Source: Bacteroidota bacterium (GTDB lineage: Bacteria > Bacteroidota > Bacteroidia > B-17B0 > Aurantibacillaceae). Taken from it: a stretch of 64,000 nt of DNA. Both the position numbers and the translations under genes were made by a program. This document shows, in pieces, positions 1-9,246 of the stretch (its first letter is position 1; every line of letters begins with the position of its first letter). The notes under the pieces were generated by a model. The model searched no databases. It saw only the letters and a program-made list of their open reading frames with translations, and was not told where the DNA came from. Location: assembly GCA_013697245.1 (NCBI GenBank), contig JACCXH010000073.1, positions 1-64,000 on the forward strand. The letters are read 5' to 3'.

Positions 1-49
1 GAGACTCTCTTTTATCACGATTTGTTTTGGTAATGACATATTGATTTAT

Positions 50-104
50 TATATAGTCCAAAGTTAATACAAAATAATCCAATATGCAAATATTGGACTA
101 TATA
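50..104. repeat. Nested inverted repeats in leader region
   Basis: A perfect 12-bp inverted repeat (50-61 with 93-104, arm tatatagtccaa) encloses a second perfect 8-bp stem (78-85 with 90-97, loop gcaa). The bases TTGGA at 93-97 belong to both, so the two hairpins exclude each other. The structure lies about 135 bp upstream of the first gene. It could be an operator, a switchable RNA leader, or the terminator of a gene outside the window. No T-run follows directly, so a simple terminator is not well supported. Confidence 0.4.
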
Positions 105-239
105 TTATTTCAAATTGGTATAAAAGATGTTTTTTGGCTATTTTTTCTCCCTCAAAACCTAAATTATGAGAATTTTTATTTTTCATTGTAATAATTATCC
201 CGAAAATACATAATTTAGTATTCTAATTAACTCCTTGAA

Positions 240-878
240 ATGAAAAATTTTTTACTTGCATTAACATTGTGTTTTGGTATAGCGCAAATTACCGCGCAAA
301 ACTTTAACGGAAGTATTGAGTTTAAATACTATACTCAAAAAGACACAAACACGAATATTTATTTGGTAAAAGACAAATTAATAAAATTAGATCAGTATGG
401 TAAAAAATCGGGTGCTATTGAAGGAAGTTTTATTTTTGACCTTAACGAAAATAAAATAAAATTCGTTAATCCAAAACGTAAGGTTTGGGGAGAACATAAA
501 AGCGAAACGCCTCCAATTGTAAAAGGTGTTTGTACTGTTACAAAAGGCAATGATACGAAAACCATCCAGGGAATTAAATGTACAGAGTATACTGTAAAAA
601 ATACGGAAGAAAATACCAGCATTACTTATTGGGTGGCAGAAAATAAATTTTCTTTTTTTGTGCCGGTAATAAAACTTTGGAACAGAAAAGATAAACAGAG
701 TATTTATTTTAACCAGATCAAAGATCTTCCGGAAGGGTGCATGCCGTTATTAAGTGAAGAAAAACAATTAAGTGACGGTAAAGTGTTAACTAAGTTGGAA
801 GTGGTTAAAATTGGCCGTAAAGTACCGGATGATGCGAGTTTAGCGGTGCCACCAAACTATAACAAGTTTGATCAATAA
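240..878 (+). CDS. Secreted protein, DUF4412-like
   Basis: This 212-residue protein has a signal peptide of about 19 residues ending at TAQ-NF. The mature part is a compact beta-rich domain: an opening NGSIEFKYYT strand, a stretch naming an internal fluid (KLIKLDQYGKKSG), and a GIKCTEYTV strand. This resembles the DUF4412 group of Bacteroidota exported proteins, whose biochemical role is unknown. Two cysteines (in GVCTV and IKCTEY) could form a disulphide. There is no lipobox and no T9SS sorting domain, so a periplasmic location is inferred. The gene stands alone and ends 18 bp before a strong bidirectional hairpin. The family assignment rests on overall pattern and is tentative; export is well supported. 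Confidence 0.75.
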   Translation: MKNFLLALTLCFGIAQITAQNFNGSIEFKYYTQKDTNTNIYLVKDKLIKLDQYGKKSGAIEGSFIFDLNENKIKFVNPKRKVWGEHKSETPPIVKGVCTVTKGNDTKTIQGIKCTEYTVKNTEENTSITYWVAENKFSFFVPVIKLWNRKDKQSIYFNQIKDLPEGCMPLLSEEKQLSDGKVLTKLEVVKIGRKVPDDASLAVPPNYNKFDQ

Positions 879-896
879 GAATTATAAAACACAAAT

Positions 897-923
897 AAAA
901 AAGGGGCTTAACGCCCCTTTTTT
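897..923. terminator. Bidirectional intrinsic terminator
   Basis: The stem aaaaaaggggc / gcccctttttt has loop ttaac. A GC core is flanked by an A-run and a T-run, so it can terminate both the plus-strand gene ending at 878 and the minus-strand gene ending at 934. Confidence 0.85.
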
Positions 924-933
924 ATTAAAAAAA

Positions 934-1266
934 TTAATCTCTATTACGTTTTGGTTTATCATTTACACCAAACACCGCGTTTAATATTCCGGTAATAAGC
1001 GATAATATCAGGCTAAATAAAAGCGCCCACCAAAAACCATCTACATGGAAACCGGTTACCAGCTTTTCGGCAAAAATAATAATAAAGGCATTTATAGCCA
1101 GTAAAAAAAGCCCCAAAGTAAAAACCGTTATGGGTATGGTTAAAATAGTTAGAATTGGTTTTACAATAGTGTTTAAGAAAGCTAAAACCACTGCAACCAT
1201 TAGTGCCGATAAATAATCATCTACTCGCACATGCGGCAAAATATTGGCGACTATAAAAACCGCCAA
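934..1266 (-). CDS. Phage holin family IV-like membrane protein
   Basis: This small hydrophobic protein (110 residues from the TTG at 1266) has three to four membrane segments and matches the chromosomal 'phage_holin_4_2' family (PF04020). Features seen are VVLAFLNTIVKPILTILTIP, then GLFLLAINAFIIIFAE, then a GFHVDGFWWALLFSLILSL block. Members occur singly in many bacterial genomes with no proven lysis role, and nothing phage-like surrounds this one. The start is uncertain. The reading frame stays open to 1308, and the residues before the TTG (INFILKIIVSA) look like the usual family N terminus, but that stretch has no ATG, GTG or TTG. Translation may begin at the ATC at 1299 or ATT at 1290. 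It shares the hairpin at 897-923 with its convergent neighbour. Confidence 0.8.
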   Translation of the reverse strand: MAVFIVANILPHVRVDDYLSALMVAVVLAFLNTIVKPILTILTIPITVFTLGLFLLAINAFIIIFAEKLVTGFHVDGFWWALLFSLILSLITGILNAVFGVNDKPKRNRD

Positions 1267-1408
1267 GGCCGAAACAATTATTTTTAAAATGAAATTGATG
1301 CTGTGAAATTACTTGTTTTATTAATTGGTTAAATAATTTTTTATCAAGAAAATCCAATAGCAAGTTTTTGAATCTCTTTTTTGCTCAATCGCAAAAAATC
1401 CTCCTAGC

Positions 1409-1425
1409 CCCCTTTTGCAAAGGGG
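1409..1425. repeat. Short GC-rich palindromic repeat
   Basis: Stem cccctttt-type: 1409-1415 pairs perfectly with 1419-1425 over a 3-base loop, set in the context CTCCTAGCCCCC. This motif resembles a palindrome scattered in intergenic DNA of many bacteria. It lies 12 bp past the stop of the minus-strand gene at 1437, so it may also serve as a terminator, though the T-run is poor. Confidence 0.45.
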
Positions 1426-1436
1426 AAATCATTAGA

Positions 1437-2702
1437 TTAAGTTTTTTGTTTCTTCTTTTTAGCCGCCGGAAACAAAATATTATTTAAGATTAACCTATAA
1501 CCCGGAGAGTTAGGGTGTAACGAAAGATCGGTTGGCGGCTCTTCAACGCGGTGCTCATAATCTTCAGGGTCGTGACCGGCGTAAAACGTCCAGGTGCCTT
1601 TACCAATATCGCCATGAATGTAACGTGCCTCACCATATGCTTTTGCCTCGCCCATAATCAATACGTTTTTTTTAATGTACTTTTTATCAAAGGCCACTGT
1701 TTGACCCCAAAATCCCTGGATGGTACTTGTGTGATTTTGACATAACATGGTTGGAACAGGATCCCACTTGGCAGAGAATTCGAATAAAGTGAACAGGTCT
1801 GTTTTTTGTGTCATACCAAAATTTCTGCGCGTTAAATAGGTATCAATGGTAGAGTATTCATACTCATACGGGTTCTCTTTTAATTTATAATTCTCGAAAG
1901 CAAATTCTTTCGAAAAATCTAATTTAGATTGCGCGTTCTTATCTGCGGGATCATGATCGAACATGCTTTCGCAAATATCAACCCCTTCAGCTGCAAGCGC
2001 AATATCATAACTATCAGTGGCGCTACACATAGCAAATAAAAAACCGCCGCTAAAAACAAAGTCTTTTATTTTTTTCGCAGAATTTAATTTCATTAAAGAA
2101 ACCTTTGCGAAACCTAATTTTTTAGCCAGCGCTTCATTTTCTTTTACTTCATTTTGATACCAGGCTGCATTTTGAAACTGTGAATAAAATTTTCCATACT
2201 GGCCGGTAAAATCTTCGTGATGTAAATGCAGCCAATCGTAATCTTTTAATTTTTCTAAATAGATCTCCTCATCGTAAACAATATCGTAGGGAATCTCGGC
2301 ATATTTTAAAACAAGCGTTACCGCATCATCCCAGGGTTGTTTACCTTTTGGAGAATATACTGCAATTCGTGGGGCTTTCTCTAGTTTAATAGCATCCATA
2401 TTTGCTTCTGGATTAGCAATTTCGGCCAAAATCGAACTTCCTTGCGCGTCAGAAATGGTTTCGTAACTAATACCTCTAATTACACATTCGTTTGAAACCG
2501 GTTTTGCATTTGGTATCATAAAACTACCGCCACGGTAATTTAAAAGCCAGTGTATCTCTAACTCACCTTTTAAAGCCCAATAAGCAAGGCCATATGCTTT
2601 TAAATGATTTTTCTGTTCATCATCCATTGGAATTAAGATGTAAGCGCTAAAGGACCTGCTTACAAAAAAAAGCGCAAAAAATATAATTAAAAATCGTTTC
2701 AT
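1437..2702 (-). CDS. Exported protein of the family often labelled 'asparagine synthetase B'
   Basis: This 421-residue protein has a signal peptide (hydrophobic residues 4-18, then SFSAYILIP). Bacteroidota homologues opening with ...LIPMD..Q.NHLKAYG.AYW.L..G.E..WLLNYRGGSF are commonly named asparagine synthetase B in databases. Neither hallmark of that enzyme is present: there is no N-terminal Cys2 glutaminase domain and no SGGxDS PP-loop, and the protein is exported. Residues 110-250 (PRIAVYSPKGKQPWDDAV, LHLHHEDFTGQYGKF, SGGFLFAMCSATDSYD) look like a class I glutamine-amidotransferase-like or ThuA-like Rossmann fold, which is inference. A lysine-rich tail (KKKKQK) ends the chain. The gene is monocistronic. 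The true substrate is unknown, and the family name should not be taken as function. Confidence 0.75.
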   Translation of the reverse strand: MKRFLIIFFALFFVSRSFSAYILIPMDDEQKNHLKAYGLAYWALKGELEIHWLLNYRGGSFMIPNAKPVSNECVIRGISYETISDAQGSSILAEIANPEANMDAIKLEKAPRIAVYSPKGKQPWDDAVTLVLKYAEIPYDIVYDEEIYLEKLKDYDWLHLHHEDFTGQYGKFYSQFQNAAWYQNEVKENEALAKKLGFAKVSLMKLNSAKKIKDFVFSGGFLFAMCSATDSYDIALAAEGVDICESMFDHDPADKNAQSKLDFSKEFAFENYKLKENPYEYEYSTIDTYLTRRNFGMTQKTDLFTLFEFSAKWDPVPTMLCQNHTSTIQGFWGQTVAFDKKYIKKNVLIMGEAKAYGEARYIHGDIGKGTWTFYAGHDPEDYEHRVEEPPTDLSLHPNSPGYRLILNNILFPAAKKKKQKT

Positions 2703-2786
2703 TAACTGAACACTAATTTAGGAATAATTGCAGAAACCGTAAGGAATTGTTTTGGGAAAAAAAGTTAAATGTAAAGTAGGGAGAAC

Positions 2787-3617
2787 TTATGCGCCTGCAA
2801 TTAATTTATTTCGTAAGGCAGTGATCTTTTCCTTAATGGTTTTAATGGTTTCAACGTTTTGAACGGTATTGGCTTCGGCTACTTCAAAAGCATCGCGAAT
2901 AGATTTAAGATCGGCAATAATAAATTTTGTACCATCTGTTAAGTTAGACGCTTCTAACATGATGATAATGTTCTTTAATGACTCATTCTGATTAATGATG
3001 GTTTTAATTATTTTTTCACCGTTGGCTGTTTCTGCTATCTGGCAGGAAACATACATACCTTCAACCCAAGATCCGGTGAGGATGACAGCGGACGTTGCAG
3101 GGCGATTATTTACCTTTAAAATTTCATCTGCTTTTTTAAATGCAGCAGTAATGATTTCTAAGGTTGAATCTTTATTCTCTCTGTTAGCTTCCATCCTGTC
3201 AAACATAGCCTGATCGAATGCATTGTTAACGCCAATGTTTGCGGCTAATGAATTAACGCATTTTAAGAAAACCATACTTTCCTGGGTTTGATCAAAAGAA
3301 TTGGCGATGCTAAGGTCAGAGCCGTAAATGCCTAAGTTTGCTGCTTTATAGAATTCGATGGTGTATTTAGAAACCGAATTAGGATCGTTTAAAAAATCAG
3401 GATTGTAATCGATCTTATTGTCCTCAATTAATTTTAAAATTAATTTTCTATCGGGCATTGAATTAAATACATTTTGCGCATTTAATTTTGTTTCCTGAAC
3501 AGCTTGTTTCGTGTTATCATCAATAACAAGATTTTCATCCTGTTTTTCACCGTTTTTGCAATAAGTGAAAGAAAGGGTAAAAACAACTAAAATTATTTTA
3601 AAACTAAGCCTGATCAT
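2787..3617 (-). CDS. Lipoprotein, paralogue of the one at 49533-50465
   Basis: This 276-residue protein has a lipoprotein signal: hydrophobic residues 5-18 and lipobox FTYC (Cys20). No family was recognised. It aligns over most of its length with the lipoprotein at 49533-50465. Shared blocks are a (M/I)P(D/S)P-like start, LLK.N..DY...LNDP.....KY...FYKAANLGIYGSDL, and a second block around AVILTGSWVEGMYVSCQIA. The C-terminal quarter is a helical coil (TVQNVETIKTIKEKITALRNK). The gene has a good -7 box (TATATTTG, 3638-3631) only 13 bp from the ATG, implying a very short leader. It is probably anchored in a membrane leaflet facing the periplasm. Function unknown. Confidence 0.8.
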   Translation of the reverse strand: MIRLSFKIILVVFTLSFTYCKNGEKQDENLVIDDNTKQAVQETKLNAQNVFNSMPDRKLILKLIEDNKIDYNPDFLNDPNSVSKYTIEFYKAANLGIYGSDLSIANSFDQTQESMVFLKCVNSLAANIGVNNAFDQAMFDRMEANRENKDSTLEIITAAFKKADEILKVNNRPATSAVILTGSWVEGMYVSCQIAETANGEKIIKTIINQNESLKNIIIMLEASNLTDGTKFIIADLKSIRDAFEVAEANTVQNVETIKTIKEKITALRNKLIAGA

Positions 3618-3630
3618 AAATTGTACTTGA

Positions 3631-3638
3631 CAAATATA
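3631..3638 (-). promoter_or_regulatory. Bacteroidota -7 box TATATTTG
   Basis: A perfect match to TAnnTTTG on the minus strand, 13 bp upstream of the lipoprotein start at 3617. It predicts a leader of under 10 nt. Confidence 0.55.
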
Positions 3639-3654
3639 ACAAAAAAACTTTCAA

Positions 3655-5409
3655 TTACTTTTTTACCCCATTTTCGTAAGTAATTCTATTGATCTCTTTA
3701 CCGCTTTTATCATAGAATACCCACAAACCATGAGGAACGCTTTGCACTTTGCCTTTTCTTCGATCGTTAATTATTTTATAGTTACACTCGCTTTGCAGCT
3801 TTGCATTTGTATAATACGAAAGGCTTTTGCCACTTAGCTTTCCATTTTTAAAGTGCTGAGTACGATTAATGCCGCCGGTCTCATAAAAATAAGTCCATTC
3901 GCCCTGCTGATGCCCTTTACGATACTTGCCTTTTGTATCAACAAAGCTTCCTTTTTCGAACCATTGGGTATAGCTGCCATGTTTTATACCGTTTACATAC
4001 GAACAGGTTTCACGAGGCTGCCCATTTTCGTAAAAATAATCCCATTTTCCTGATTTTTTGCCTTTGCTATTATAGTTTCCGATATAATTTTGTTTGCTAT
4101 TGGCGTACCAGCCAAACCAATCACCTATTAACTGGCCATCTTTAAAGCTGCCTTCATCCTTTTTTGCGCCGTTATCCCACCAGCTTGTCCATAAACCGTT
4201 TTCTTTACCTGCAATATAAGGGCCTTCCTGTAGTTTTTTGCCATTCTCGAACCAGGTTGTCCACACACCTGTTTTTAGGTTATTATCAAAATTACCCTGG
4301 CGCCATTTTTCGCCACCGCGATAAAAATAGTTCCAGGTGGCTGTTTGTTTGTCATTTAAATAATAACCTTCGCTTTCCACTTTTCCATTAGAGTAGTAAT
4401 AGATCCATTTATCATCTCGCAGGTCATCTTTCAGGGTGCCCGTCATTTCAAGTTGGCCATTGCTTGTATAAAACTTCCAAACACCATTTTTTTTGTTGCC
4501 GGTAAAATTGCCTTCACTTTTTATTTTATGATTTGGAAAATAAGATGAATAATATCCGTTTAACGCGCCACCCTCATAGGTTGCTTCATAATCCAGCTCG
4601 CCATTAGCATGAAAAAAACGCCAAATACCATCCTGCAAGCCTTCTTTGTAAAAACCCATTGCTCTAATAATGCCACTATCGTAGTTAGCTGTAATGCTGC
4701 CATTACCATTAGTCACCAATTGCTTTCCCTTATTATCCCAAAGGTCCATAAGGTACAGCGTACTGTCTTTATATTCTTTTACGAATTTTTTTTGCCCGTT
4801 CTCGTAATATTCCTCCCAATGGTTACAGGGCTTACCGCTGCAAAAATTTTGAATGGCCAATAATTTTCCGGTTTTAGAATAGGTTTCAACTTTGCCCTGG
4901 CGCTTATCTTTTTCAAAATTACCTTTACTTTCAATTTGGCCATTATCAAAAAAATAAACCCACTCGCCTTCTTTTTTTCCTTTTTCAAAACTCTCGCGAC
5001 TTTTTACTTTGCCGTTCTCGAAAAACGATGTCCAAATGCTATCAGCAAGGTTGTCGGTAAACTTTGTAAGCTGAGAGACTTTACCGGATTTGAAATAATA
5101 AATATTGGTGCCGTTCTTTTTACCTTTTTCATAACGCTCTACGGCTTTTTTGTTGCCGTCTTCATAATAAAATGTCCAAATACTGTCTTCTTTTCCTAAA
5201 AAATGACTGAGTTTACCTGAATAATAATAACCTTTGGATAATACTTTTCCGTCTTGATAATACTCGGTGTATGCGCCATAGGGAACACCTTTGTAATAAT
5301 CTGTTTCAGATTTTAATTGAGTTTCTTTAGCATCGTAATACTCTTTTTTTGGTTGAGAGGAGAGGGTAAGACTGAATGTAAAAAGGAAAATAAAGGCTAA
5401 AAATCGCAT
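3655..5409 (-). CDS. Exported MORN-repeat protein (YwqK-like repeats)
   Basis: This 584-residue protein has a signal peptide (ending near LSSQPKK). It consists almost entirely of about two dozen MORN-type repeats of roughly 22-24 residues with core G.W..YY.NG....EG.Y.NGK. Examples are EGEWVYFFDNGQIESKGNF, NGVWKFYTSNGQLEMTGTL and SGKWDYFYENGQPRETCSY. Databases often label such arrays 'toxin-antitoxin system YwqK family antitoxin', but no toxin partner is adjacent and the protein is exported, so that name is unlikely to describe its role. Each repeat would form a beta-hairpin, giving an elongated sheet. No sorting domain or lipobox was seen, so it is probably periplasmic. It is transcribed toward the lipoprotein gene but separated from it by 37 bp. 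Function unknown. Confidence 0.8.
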   Translation of the reverse strand: MRFLAFIFLFTFSLTLSSQPKKEYYDAKETQLKSETDYYKGVPYGAYTEYYQDGKVLSKGYYYSGKLSHFLGKEDSIWTFYYEDGNKKAVERYEKGKKNGTNIYYFKSGKVSQLTKFTDNLADSIWTSFFENGKVKSRESFEKGKKEGEWVYFFDNGQIESKGNFEKDKRQGKVETYSKTGKLLAIQNFCSGKPCNHWEEYYENGQKKFVKEYKDSTLYLMDLWDNKGKQLVTNGNGSITANYDSGIIRAMGFYKEGLQDGIWRFFHANGELDYEATYEGGALNGYYSSYFPNHKIKSEGNFTGNKKNGVWKFYTSNGQLEMTGTLKDDLRDDKWIYYYSNGKVESEGYYLNDKQTATWNYFYRGGEKWRQGNFDNNLKTGVWTTWFENGKKLQEGPYIAGKENGLWTSWWDNGAKKDEGSFKDGQLIGDWFGWYANSKQNYIGNYNSKGKKSGKWDYFYENGQPRETCSYVNGIKHGSYTQWFEKGSFVDTKGKYRKGHQQGEWTYFYETGGINRTQHFKNGKLSGKSLSYYTNAKLQSECNYKIINDRRKGKVQSVPHGLWVFYDKSGKEINRITYENGVKK

Positions 5410-5519
5410 AATGTAAATTTAACCACTATAATACCCATGACGCTTTTTAGTTACAGCTTTTGTGAACAAAATTTAGGTTGAAAACAATTACAAGGCCTGG
5501 CTTTTTTTAAACAACAACA

Positions 5520-7310
5520 CTAATCATTCAACTTCAACACCGCCATAAACGCGCTTTGCGGGATCTCAACATTACCAACTTGCTTCATACGCTTTTTACC
5601 TTCTTTTTGTTTTTCCAGTAATTTGCGTTTACGGCTAATATCACCACCATAACATTTTGCGGTAACATCTTTACGCATGGCGCTTATGGTTTCACGAGAA
5701 ATAATTTTTGCACCAATAGCTGCTTGTATAGGAATTTCGAATTGTTGTTTTGGAATAAGTTCTTTTAATTTTTCGCAGATCTTTTTTCCGAATAAATAGG
5801 CATTGCTTCTGTGAATTAAACACGACAAAGCATCTACTGGTTCGCTCTTTAATAAAATATCAAGCTTTACCAGGTCTGAATCGCGCATGCCAATTGGATG
5901 GTAATCAAAAGAAGCGTAGCCTTTGGAAATAGATTTTAAACGATCGAAAAAGTCAAATACTACTTCGCCTAAAGGCATTTCAAACACTAACTCTACGCGG
6001 TCTGCCGTTAAATAATTTTGCGTAACAATGTGTCCGCGTTTTTCAATACACAAACTCATTACTGGGCCAATAAAATCAGACTTAGTAATAATATTTGCTT
6101 TGATATAAGGCTCTTCGATACGATCGATACGTCCCGGATCTGGCAGATCGCTTGGATTATTTACAGTTACTACATCACCATTGGTTTGGTAGGCAATGTA
6201 CGATACGTTAGGAACGGTTGTAATAACCGTCATGTTAAATTCACGCTCTAAACGCTCCTGCACAATTTCCATATGTAACATGCCTAAAAAGCCGCAACGA
6301 AAACCAAAACCCAGGGCTAAAGATGATTCAGGCTCCCAGGTTAAAGAGGCATCATTGAGCTGCAATTTCTCCATACTATAACGCAGTTCTTCAAAATCAT
6401 CCGTATCTACAGGGTAGATACCGGCAAAAACCATTGGCTTTACTTCTTCAAAACCATGAATGCCTTCGGTACAAGGACGATCAAAATGCGTAATCGTATC
6501 GCCCACTTTTACTTCTTTGGCACTTTTAATGCCTGAAATAATATAACCCACATCGCCGGTACTTAATTCAGGGCGGGGCTCCGGCTTTAATCTCAAAACC
6601 CCAACTTCATCGGCATTATAAAATGCGCCGGTGTTTACGAATTTTACTTTCTCGCCTTTTTTAATGGTGCCATTAATAATTTTAAAATAAGCAATAATTC
6701 CTCTAAATGAATTGAAAACAGAGTCAAAGATCAAAGCTTGTAATGGTGCGGTAGGATCGCCAACGGGTGCTTTTATTCTTTCGATGATGGCAGAAAGAAT
6801 TTCTTCAATGCCCATTCCTGTTTTTCCACTTGCAGGAATAATATCATCTCTATCACAACCTATCAGATCAACGATCTGGTCTTTTACCATTTCGGGTTCT
6901 GCACTTGGCAGGTCCATTTTATTTAAAATTGGAATGATGGTAAGATCGTGCTCTAAGGCTAAATATAAATTGGAAATAGTTTGTGCTTGTATGCCTTGCG
7001 CCGCATCTACGATAAGCAATGCGCCTTCGCAGGCAGCGATAGAGCGCGATACTTCATAACTAAAATCTACGTGGCCGGGAGTATCAATTAAATTAAGAAC
7101 AAATTTTTCGCCTTTGTAAGGATAATCCATTTGAATGGCGTGGCTTTTTATGGTAATGCCACGTTCTTTTTCAAGATCCATGTCATCCAACACCTGCGCC
7201 TGCATATCGCGCTTGTTAACGGTTCCGGTAAACTCCAATAAACGATCTGCTAAAGTGCTTTTTCCGTGGTCAATATGTGCAATAATACAAAAGTTCCTAA
7301 TGTTCTTCAT
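5520..7310 (-). CDS. lepA: Elongation factor 4 (back-translocating GTPase LepA)
   Basis: This is a 596-residue translational GTPase of full normal length. G1 is [14 protein letters not shown] (residues 11-24), followed by G2 [11 protein letters not shown]3 DTPGHVDF, and G4 [11 protein letters not shown]. LepA-specific features follow: the second-domain run [21 protein letters not shown], the [23 protein letters not shown] segment, and the C-terminal [25 protein letters not shown] tail that reaches the peptidyl-transferase centre. EF-4 binds stalled or mis-translocated ribosomes at the membrane or in the cytoplasm. The gene is single, with a -7 box (TATATTTG) at 7353-7346 and an approximately 30-nt leader. 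It diverges from the chitinase-like gene. Nothing is unusual. Confidence 0.98.
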   Translation of the reverse strand: MKNIRNFCIIAHIDHGKSTLADRLLEFTGTVNKRDMQAQVLDDMDLEKERGITIKSHAIQMDYPYKGEKFVLNLIDTPGHVDFSYEVSRSIAACEGALLIVDAAQGIQAQTISNLYLALEHDLTIIPILNKMDLPSAEPEMVKDQIVDLIGCDRDDIIPASGKTGMGIEEILSAIIERIKAPVGDPTAPLQALIFDSVFNSFRGIIAYFKIINGTIKKGEKVKFVNTGAFYNADEVGVLRLKPEPRPELSTGDVGYIISGIKSAKEVKVGDTITHFDRPCTEGIHGFEEVKPMVFAGIYPVDTDDFEELRYSMEKLQLNDASLTWEPESSLALGFGFRCGFLGMLHMEIVQERLEREFNMTVITTVPNVSYIAYQTNGDVVTVNNPSDLPDPGRIDRIEEPYIKANIITKSDFIGPVMSLCIEKRGHIVTQNYLTADRVELVFEMPLGEVVFDFFDRLKSISKGYASFDYHPIGMRDSDLVKLDILLKSEPVDALSCLIHRSNAYLFGKKICEKLKELIPKQQFEIPIQAAIGAKIISRETISAMRKDVTAKCYGGDISRKRKLLEKQKEGKKRMKQVGNVEIPQSAFMAVLKLND

Positions 7311-7345
7311 TTTCTACCGATACGCTCTCTAAATTAATTTAGCCG

Positions 7346-7353
7346 CAAATATA
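7346..7353 (-). promoter_or_regulatory. lepA -7 box TATATTTG
   Basis: A perfect TAnnTTTG on the minus strand, 35 bp upstream of the lepA ATG, in the 113-bp divergent interval with the GH18 gene. Confidence 0.6.
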
Positions 7354-7423
7354 CGAAAAAGTCGCTTTTTATACCTCATTTTTATAGGTATTATGAGAAT
7401 TTCGCGCTACTTTCGAATGACTA

Positions 7424-9229
7424 ATGAAAACTACTTTTTTATCTATCTTACTGTTTTTAACTGTAACAAGTATTTCGCAAGAAACCAACTTTAAATCCAT
7501 TATGCAGCGTCAAAGCGAATATTATGGCGCTTTAAACCTAAGCACGGACGAGCAGTTTGATAGCTTAAGAAATGAAGAGAATGGAAGTGCGATAAATAAC
7601 AAAGCACTTGAAATTTCCAGTTCGCCCACCTGTACACTCAATAAAAAGATTTTTGGCTGGCACCCTTATTGGGTGGGCTCTACATACACCGCTTACCAAT
7701 GGAACCTGTTAAGCGATCTTTGTTATTTTAGTTATGATGCTTCTCCTTCAACAGGTAATAATACAAACGCCTCTTTTGCCTGGACCACAGCAAGTGTTGT
7801 TACCGTTGCAAAAGCCAACGGAACAAAAATTCATATCTGCGCTACCATGTTTAGCGGACACTCTACATTTTGGGCAAGCAGCACCGCGCAAACAACATTT
7901 ATCAATAATATTGTTTCATTATTAAATGCCCGCGGGGGAGATGGTGTAAATATTGATTTTGAAGGCATGGGCTCTTCCGATAAAGTTCCGTTTACCACTT
8001 TTATGACCAATTTGAATAATGCTCTAAACACAGCCAATCCTAATTATAAATTATCATTGTGTTTATATGCGGTTGACTGGAGCGGAACTTTTGATATGCC
8101 TGTATTAAATAATGTGGTAGATCTTTTTACAATAATGGGCTACGATTACTATTATGGTGGCAGTGCCACAGCTGGCCCGTCATCACCATTATACAATTAT
8201 CAAACCTCTTACAATTATACCATTGCAAAATCTGTTACAACTTATATTAAAGCAGGCGCAACTCCATCTAAAGTATTATTAGGCCTGCCATACTATGGCG
8301 AAGAGTGGGAAGTTACAGCAAATACAATTCCTGCATCAACCACTGGAAATTTTAATTCGTCGCGCACCTTAAGTTATCTTTTAAGTAATGCCGGCACCTA
8401 TTCTGCTGCCAATAAACATTGGGAAGGAACGTGCTACAGTCCTTATTATGCTTACCAAAGTGCGAGCATATGGCGCCAATGTTTTATTGATGATGTGTAT
8501 AGTTTAGGAAGAAAATATGATATGGTAAACGAACGCGGCCTTGGTGGAATTGGTATTTGGGCCCTAGGGTACGATGCAGGCACAACGAATTATTGGACGC
8601 TAATCCAAAATAAATTTAGCAGTTGCGCACCGTTGGTTTGTAGCGACAGCCTTTTTGATATGGGTGGGCCAATGCGTAATTATTATGATAACGAAAGCTA
8701 TACGTATAAATTAGCAGCACCAACCGGAAGTTTGGTAAAACTGCAATTTAAAAGTTTTGGAACAGAACAGGGGTACGATTCATTATTCTTATATAATGGC
8801 CCGTCAATAACTTCTCCTTTAATTGGATCGTATACCGGAACTAACAGTCCCGGAACCGTTACCTCGAGCGGACAAAATTTGACACTGCGCTTTAAAAGTG
8901 ATGGCGCTACCGTTAATTCTGGATTTAAAGCCATTAGATCCTGTACACCGCAAGCTATTGCCACCGGTATGACGGCAAATGAAATATCTGACGAAATTTT
9001 AATTTACCCGAATCCAACCAATGGTAAATTATTTTTATCGGCAGCAAAAATAAAGTCGTTTGAATTATTTGATGCGCAAGGAAAATCGATCTTAAGGAAA
9101 GAAGTAAACCTTGAAACCAGTACAATTATTGATCTAACAAGTCTGAATATCAATAAAGGATTATTTATTCTTCGCTTGCATCAATCAAACGGTGCCATCA
9201 GCACCAGAAAAATAATTTATACTGAATAA
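7424..9229 (+). CDS. T9SS-secreted GH18 chitinase-like protein with CUB domain
   Basis: This 601-residue protein has a signal peptide (residues 1-18). A glycoside hydrolase family 18 barrel spans about 73-395. It begins IFGWHPYWVG and carries the strand-4 signature DGVNIDFEGM (173-182), in which Glu180 is the expected acid. The canonical DxxDxDxE motif has Asn176 at its second Asp position, as in many cell-wall-directed GH18 members. MGYDYYYGG and LGLPYYGEEW follow, as expected for the later substrate-binding strands. A CUB-like domain (about 405-508, YDSLFLYNGP, LTLRFKSDG) comes next. A type A sorting domain (about 525-601, IYPNPTNGKLFL to TRKIIY) completes the protein. It would cross the outer membrane by T9SS and cleave chitin or peptidoglycan-like glycans; activity is inferred. 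A near-match -7 box (TACTTTCG) ends 8 bp before the ATG. Confidence 0.9.
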   Translation: MKTTFLSILLFLTVTSISQETNFKSIMQRQSEYYGALNLSTDEQFDSLRNEENGSAINNKALEISSSPTCTLNKKIFGWHPYWVGSTYTAYQWNLLSDLCYFSYDASPSTGNNTNASFAWTTASVVTVAKANGTKIHICATMFSGHSTFWASSTAQTTFINNIVSLLNARGGDGVNIDFEGMGSSDKVPFTTFMTNLNNALNTANPNYKLSLCLYAVDWSGTFDMPVLNNVVDLFTIMGYDYYYGGSATAGPSSPLYNYQTSYNYTIAKSVTTYIKAGATPSKVLLGLPYYGEEWEVTANTIPASTTGNFNSSRTLSYLLSNAGTYSAANKHWEGTCYSPYYAYQSASIWRQCFIDDVYSLGRKYDMVNERGLGGIGIWALGYDAGTTNYWTLIQNKFSSCAPLVCSDSLFDMGGPMRNYYDNESYTYKLAAPTGSLVKLQFKSFGTEQGYDSLFLYNGPSITSPLIGSYTGTNSPGTVTSSGQNLTLRFKSDGATVNSGFKAIRSCTPQAIATGMTANEISDEILIYPNPTNGKLFLSAAKIKSFELFDAQGKSILRKEVNLETSTIIDLTSLNINKGLFILRLHQSNGAISTRKIIYTE

Positions 9230-9246
9230 TTATTTTAATCGCCTTC

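Noticed and set aside
934-1266. Prophage remnant suggested by the holin-like gene
   Set aside because: The family is common in bacterial chromosomes, and no other phage gene, integrase or attachment site is near it.
3655-5409. Type II antitoxin, from the YwqK/MORN label
   Set aside because: The protein is exported, has two dozen repeats and has no toxin gene next to it.
6712-7059. A 115-codon frame antisense to lepA
   Set aside because: It lies wholly within conserved lepA coding sequence and has no family resemblance or start signals.
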